A stretch of DNA of 64,000 nucleotides from Daucus carota subsp. sativus. Its lineage: Eukaryota > Streptophyta > Magnoliopsida > Apiales > Apiaceae. Each line of letters begins with the position of its first letter. Position 1 is the stretch's first letter. The notes beneath the pieces are model-generated. The model ran no database searches and was not told the origin of the DNA. It saw nothing but the letters and a program-made list of their open reading frames with translations. Made by a program: the position numbers and the translations under genes. Positions 59,101 to 64,000 of this stretch are shown here, in pieces. The stretch is from the NCBI RefSeq assembly GCF_001625215.2, contig NC_030383.2:60068949-60132948 (forward strand), in the 5' to 3' direction.

Positions 59101-60050
59101 GGGACAAAAAGCTGGGCCCCACCCTTGTCAGCAAATGAATTAAGATAAAAGATTGCATTCTCAAATGCTTTAGTGTTCATTGTCACCCCATCACCAACTG
59201 CACCGAATTCGGTGATAGAGACACTGTGGGGACGAACAATCAACGAACTAGTCTCTCTACAAAGTGAGCTTCCACTGACAAGCCCAGGAGGCTCACCAAA
59301 CAATAATAGTTCCAGAACTAAAGCCACCAACTGTCGGCAATACAGGAACATAAATCTTCGTTAGTGTACATTAGTGGCCACATATATCAGTGCTAGTTAG
59401 GTGCTAAGTCGATATACATTTTACTCTAATGCCAATTCAAATCTCTCAACTTAATGTGCATAACCGACACAAGATCACACTCCACTCAACTAAATACATT
59501 TCCATTATCGTTGTAGATTTTGAACTGTAATAGCGACTACATCTCCATCTCAGTGCTAAAACTTTGCACCGTAAAACTAAGGATCTAGCAATAAGCAGAT
59601 TTAACCACAAATCACAATCTTCAATCCGACAAAAAACTAAATGCAGTCACTCTGACATTCTAATACTCAACTACAAGCTTTTTAGTCCAGAAGACATAAA
59701 GCAGAGACATATCACCAGAAGATGACAGTAAAAAGCTGTAAATTATAATTACAGCTTTTCTGCTAATCACATAAAAGAAATCAATAAAGTACTCAAAGTT
59801 CAGTTATCAACTCAGAAAAAGTAATTACTAGAGCACTCTCTATCAGATCCCATTGATAAAAATTGTATCTTGTTCATTAAGAATATAATTCTACAGATCT
59901 TACTTGCTCTAAACAGCTAATGACATAAGACACATGAATTAAGATCTTTGTACACAATGTGGAATCAATAACATACACAACAAGTATAAACCAATGCAAA
60001 TTCAAAAAATTGGATCAAAAACAAGAACTTACAGCAAAAGATCTCTTCAT
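56155..60050 (-). CDS. GH28 polygalacturonase-like protein
   Basis: Six coding exons on the minus strand: 60050-60033, 59330-59013, 58409-58289, 58209-58035, 57924-57854 and 56837-56155, in frame, 461 aa. The first coding exon gives only MKRSFA; with exon 2 (LVALVLELLLFG) it forms a secretion signal, so the protein should act in the cell wall. GH28 motifs: HPVYCSKVIIQNLTI, NTD at 228-230 (SPNTDGIDP), DD at 251-252 (TGDDLIAIKSG) and a basic IKTSRGRGG. The usual G-H-G catalytic-site motif is replaced by SSSGIAIGSEMSGG, with no His there. Acidic catalytic residues are present. Substrate is probably pectin, but the altered motif makes true polygalacturonase activity less certain. From memory the Arabidopsis counterpart in the same order is At3g62110. 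Confidence 0.92.
56932..57401. repeat. 242-bp tandem duplication in a GH28 intron
   Basis: Two copies start at 56932 and 57174 (ttcctctgtagtctgtcc) and end aattccattatg. The junction forms a perfect 10-bp inverted repeat, gcaggcggca (57143-57152) with tgccgcctgc (57164-57173). Both copies contain the same poly(A) scar. The intron is 56838-57853. Confidence 0.88.
57071..57109 (+). mobile_element. Short poly(A) insertion scar (duplicated)
   Basis: gaatacggacc (57071-57081) and gaatactgacc (57099-57109) flank cctgac plus A residues. The same arrangement recurs near 57310-57345 in the second copy of the tandem duplication, so insertion came first. Confidence 0.5.
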
Positions 60051-62242
60051 TGACTTAGATCTCCAAGAACCCTTCAAGCCCAAACCACCAAAAAAACCAC
60101 AAAAAACAACCAAAATGTCAATCAAACACCACAAAGACCCAAAAAGAATTGAAAGAATTCTTGGGTTTCTTGATCAAGATCAAAAAGACCAATAAAATGA
60201 AATGGGAAGTTGAAGAGAGATAAAAAGATCAAATCTTTACCAACAAAATTGAAAAAAAAAATGATTGAAGAGGACCCAAAAACAAAGCAGTAGGACCCCT
60301 CTTGTCTGAATTGCCAGCCCTTCAATGCAAATTCTGAGGAAAATGAAAAATGGGTTGCAGCAAATAGCCTCAGAAAATGAAAACAAATGTGGGTTTTGTG
60401 TATAATTGTGTGTAGACACAAGGGTGATGCAAGATCAAAGGGTGGTGAGTTCAGTCAGCTGGAACTAGTTAAACACACAGGCACACAGTGGACAAGGTGG
60501 TTTCACAAGTGCCTTCTTTTTATTGTTTTGTTGGCAACACTTTTGCTAACATCACCACTTTTTGATTAGGGATTAAACTTGAGATGATTGGGTTTTTAGG
60601 GTAAAAGTAATGGGTATTGTGCCTTGATTTATTAACCTTGAAATGAAACTGCTTTTTCCCATTTATTAATAGGCTTGTAAGGTAAAATTAATGTGTACCG
60701 TTGTCTTGATTTTACCTTGAATTATTTTATTTATTTTCTTCAAAACGTCTGATAGTTATGGGACCAGGAGCTATGAAAGAAACTTGAGGATTAATTGAGT
60801 CAAGGAAATATTTAATCAAATATGTATTTAAATATATAATTTCTTTAATTATTTTAAGAACAATAGCATAATGATAAAATTTATCAAATGATACATTTAC
60901 ACATTTATTATATAATTTTGTGAACATTAATTTATTTATTTGACGAAAATGTAATGTATTCTTTTAGTAGTATTTACAAATTGGTACATACAAAATTTGT
61001 AAGATTTGTTTACATTTTTACCAAAAAAAATTATCAAACTTTCATTATGACCGCAAATCACAAAATATATGAATTAAAAAAATGGTGATAGAATTGTGTT
61101 GTCGGTTGTTTCGTGTAATAAGTGAAATCTGTATCCGACCTCTCATGAATTCGTCTATAATTTTGTACAAATTTTGGTTGATGTGTGTATATTATTTATA
61201 TACTACTCTATAATCTGTGTATTTAAATAATTTATTGATTTGTTATATATGTGAATTAATAATTTGTCGTAACAAATTGTTGCTAGGATATGAAACTAAA
61301 TTTTTAATGAAAATATAGATAGTGACATATAAAATATTGAATATAGCATTTCTAATCAATTTGATTAAATAATCTGACAATTGTAATGTATGAACTATAT
61401 ATCAACCATCAAACTCTTACATGTTTTACATTAATAATAACATCAATATGTTCTTATAAAATTTTTATCAAGAAATATAATAATTACGTATATTTTTGTG
61501 TATTTGAAAGGAAAAGTTGTATTCAACCCGTTATTAATAGTGTACTACTATATTTTCGTATTCTGTGTGATAATTTTTTTGACTCAAATGCAAATTTTAG
61601 TGTCATTTTCTCCTATGTACCAAATCAATTACAAAAAATTTAACGTTATATAAAACCAGGTGTATCTTTTTTTATTTATTAATAATAAAGCACGTATAAT
61701 CAACCTTTTCCTGCGGTTTAAAAATCAGTAATTTACTAAAAAAATTAATTAATTATTATATAACATTTTATCAATTAAAAAATTCCCAGCCTATAAAAAG
61801 AATCCGACTTTGATCGGTGAAATGGTTTCCATAACCATGCGTGCTTTTCCTCCATATTTCCACCTAGTCTAAGTGTGAACTCCTATAACACTTTTTTGGA
61901 GGAGCAGCATGTCATATGCTACCGTTATTACTCGCTTTTATGGTTGATTTTATTTATCACACGGTGTAGTGCTGCTATTGATGGTAATGAGATTGAAACA
62001 AAAATGTTTGACAAGGACCAGATACACCTCCCAATCTAGCATGCTCTCCACTGCAAAGGTTTCCAATGCTAGAATCCTATGTTTCTTCTCAATGTCTTGT
62101 TCCTGTTTGTTAGACTGACTTTAATGCAACCACCGTACATTTTTTTTTAGATTTTTGACTTCATATTTGTTCCAAGAATTATCCGCTCTAAAATCACTAA
62201 AATTTTGGAGATTTATATTAAAATTATAAATCTTAAATTTAT
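60051..62242. other. GH28 leader/promoter and AT-rich spacer
   Basis: About 350 bases upstream of the ATG are pyrimidine-rich on the minus strand and should be leader; a leader intron is possible (ttg|gtaaag at about 60238) but its acceptor is unclear. Beyond 60600 the DNA is AT-rich with no ORF or repeat found. Confidence 0.4.
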
Positions 62243-62681
62243 GAGTAAAGTTGCATTTTGTGTAATCGCACGTTACTCAAGACACCACTTGTAATATTAT
62301 AATTTAAAATCGAGTACTTGCAATATCAATTTTTGTATCTCATTATGTTTTGTTGTATTTCGTTAATTTGGGTTAACTCCGCTAAATATTTAGAGAGTAT
62401 GTGTACTCGCACTTTACTTAAAGTTCATTTTGTGTATTCGTACTTTACTGTAAATTTTCAATTAAAGTATTGCAAGTGATGTTTTTAGTAAAGTGCGAGT
62501 ACACAAAATTCACTTTACTCCTTAAATTATTAACCGAGTTAACCCAAATTAATGGAATACAATAAAGTGTAATGAAATACAGAGATTGATATTGCAAGTG
62601 TTCGATTCTAAATTACAGTATTACAAAATGATGTCTTAAGTAAAGTAGGAGTACACAAAATGCACTTTACTCTAAATTTAT
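62234..62681. mobile_element. Foldback MITE with 9-bp target duplication
   Basis: Element 62243-62672 is flanked by taaatttat at 62234-62242 and 62673-62681. Ends are GAGTAAAG and CTTTACTC. The arms of about 150-200 bases pair over most of their length (gcattttgtgtactc, acttgcaatatcaat, taatttgggttaactc and their inverses). The 9-bp target suggests a Mutator-type element. Confidence 0.85.
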
Positions 62682-63546
62682 CTATACATTATAAATATAT
62701 TGGATCCAAATATTTTTGTTTGGAATATTAATATATTATTACTCATGCTTGTTAAAACATAGTAAAATAAAAAGATAGTAATAAATATATTTAGTTCACA
62801 CTTATAGTATAATTTTTTTTATTATCATATTCTCTTAATATATAATTTTCCATTGATATTTTCAACTATGTAAGTAGATATAAATTAATGAATACAATTA
62901 AAAATTAATTTCTATTTTCCGATTCAAACCAACACAGATATTTTGTGACCGTTATTTCATAAAGAACAACACAGATATTTTTCATCTCACATGGATGTAA
63001 AGAGCTCGTTGGCTGAGTCAGATTTTAAGGCATTATTGACTATGAACTGAAAGTTATATTTTGTTTAATAAGTTAGAAATTAACTTAAAATTAAAAATAA
63101 GTCAAAAATTGATTTAAAACTAAAAGTTAGTTTGAGTTATTTTTCAATGAATTAATATTTTTAATTTCTTTTTGATAAAATTAAGACAAAAAATTATTTA
63201 TAGATTGTTTTTATCTTATTATTATATTTCTAATGATTCATGAATCTTCAATAAGTTAAAATTACCGAGCATAGGCTCAGCCAAATGCGTTCTTTGTTGT
63301 GCAGACTGCAGAGGTATCTTGTGTGACCATCAGGGACTGAGTATCAGACCATGAAAAGCACCGGTGACTCTAACCATGAAAAACACAAAATATAAACTGG
63401 GCCGGGCCAAGATTTTGAATGACCCTTTTATCTATTGGGTCAATATAGTTCACAGGGCCTGTAAGGAATAACAGGGTTTATAACAGGGTTTTAGAAGTCT
63501 AATTCAGTAGCTATCAAAATCAAAAATTTAAAATTGCTGAAAAAGA
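62682..63546. other. Spacer and promoter of the last gene
   Basis: AT-rich until about 63280, then less so. GGGCC-type boxes (ctgggccgggcc near 63399; cagggcctg near 63453) lie 90-150 bases upstream of the last gene and fit site II-type promoter elements. Confidence 0.45.
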
Positions 63547-64000
63547 ATGGGAAGAAAAAATAAAAAAGCAGCAAAACCCCAGAAAGAATCATCCCACCCT
63601 GTCACTAATCATCATTCAAAACAAGTGATGTAAGTATAACTGTATCTCTTTGTGTTTGTTTACATGGTTTCTTGATTAATGGGTTGCCAAGAAATATGAT
63701 ATATTGTGTGTTTGTATGATTGTTATCAGTTGCTTTGAAGGTGAAAATCTTGTTCAGCTGCTTAAATCAATTCAGAGGTAACTTTATGCCAACCCTTTTG
63801 ATTTTTGTTTTATTTAGTGATAAAAATTGAGGCTTTTGGTTACTTAATGATTTTTGTGATCAAAAATTGATTCTTTTGTTTTTTTAGTGATTTTTTTTTT
63901 GGTGATAAATAATGAGTGTTTTGGGATCAAATTTGAGTCTTGGATTGATTTGATGGTTGAATGTGAACAGGGAGATAGAGTCAGCAAGAAATTTAGATGG
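63547..64000 (+). CDS. Conserved basic protein, N-terminal exons only
   Basis: Exons 63547-63629, 63730-63777 and 63971 to beyond the window join in frame. The product begins MGRKNKKAAKPQKESSHPV, continues ICFEGENLVQLLKSIQREIE and reaches SARNLDG at the edge. The Lys-rich start suggests a nuclear or RNA-associated protein. I do not recognise the family with confidence. Each intron has good splice sites (gtaagt, gtaact donors; atcag, aacag acceptors), so the gene model is sound even though the function is open. Confidence 0.7.

Noticed and set aside
59959-60421. Small ORFs at the 5' side of the GH28 gene
   Set aside because: They overlap the first coding exon or leader in other frames; the spliced start MKRSFA gives a proper signal peptide instead.

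Overview
The window is nuclear DNA of a flowering plant, almost certainly a eudicot. Genes are split by short GT-AG introns, spacers are AT-rich, and plant repeat families (L1-type LINE, Helitrons, several MITE groups) fill the gaps. The gene families present are plant ones: Aux/IAA, GH28 polygalacturonase and F-box with an FBA-type domain. I cannot name the species. An asterid such as an Apiaceae member is only a guess.

Layout: (1) 1-3800, + strand: 3' half of a Paladin-like (PTP-like phytase) gene. (2) 4672-16955: a 7.2-kb-period head-to-tail segmental duplication. Each copy holds an intact 131-aa coiled-coil gene on + with a large 5'-UTR intron full of 71/142-bp repeats, convergent with a CPR1-type F-box gene on -. 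(3) 18182-20005, -: HAD pyrimidine 5'-nucleotidase-like gene. (4) 20070-31890: gene-free repeat land with a Tourist MITE, a Helitron, other MITEs, a 10-bp-TSD foldback element, a tandem duplication and a composite island flanked by 30-bp direct repeats. (5) 31895-33131, -: 299-aa plant protein of unknown function. (6) 35226-39917, -: CHMP7-type SNF7/ESCRT-III gene. (7) 42075-47560: complete LINE on -, both ORFs open, 17-bp target duplication. (8) 48405-50029: Helitron on - with a nested MITE. (9) 51627-52556, +: IAA20/IAA30-type Aux/IAA without a degron. (10) 56155-60050, -: GH28 gene. (11) 62243-62672: foldback MITE. (12) 63547 to the end, +: first exons of a small basic protein gene.

The genes are not a pathway. 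From memory, their order (Paladin, HAD, unknown protein, SNF7/CHMP7, IAA30, GH28) matches Arabidopsis chromosome 3 around At3g62010-At3g62110. This looks like a conserved gene block into which this lineage inserted the F-box/coiled-coil duplication and the transposons.

The least expected signals are structural. At least eight tiny insertions consist of a few bases plus a short poly(A), each flanked by 9-18-bp direct repeats; I read them as extreme LINE-tail insertions. A higher-order minisatellite lies in the same 5'-UTR intron of both gene copies with 8 versus 11 monomers. Two Helitrons carry multiplied end sequences. A 26-bp perfect palindrome sits inside a short tandem duplication. Exon boundaries were worked out by hand from splice sites and reading frame.
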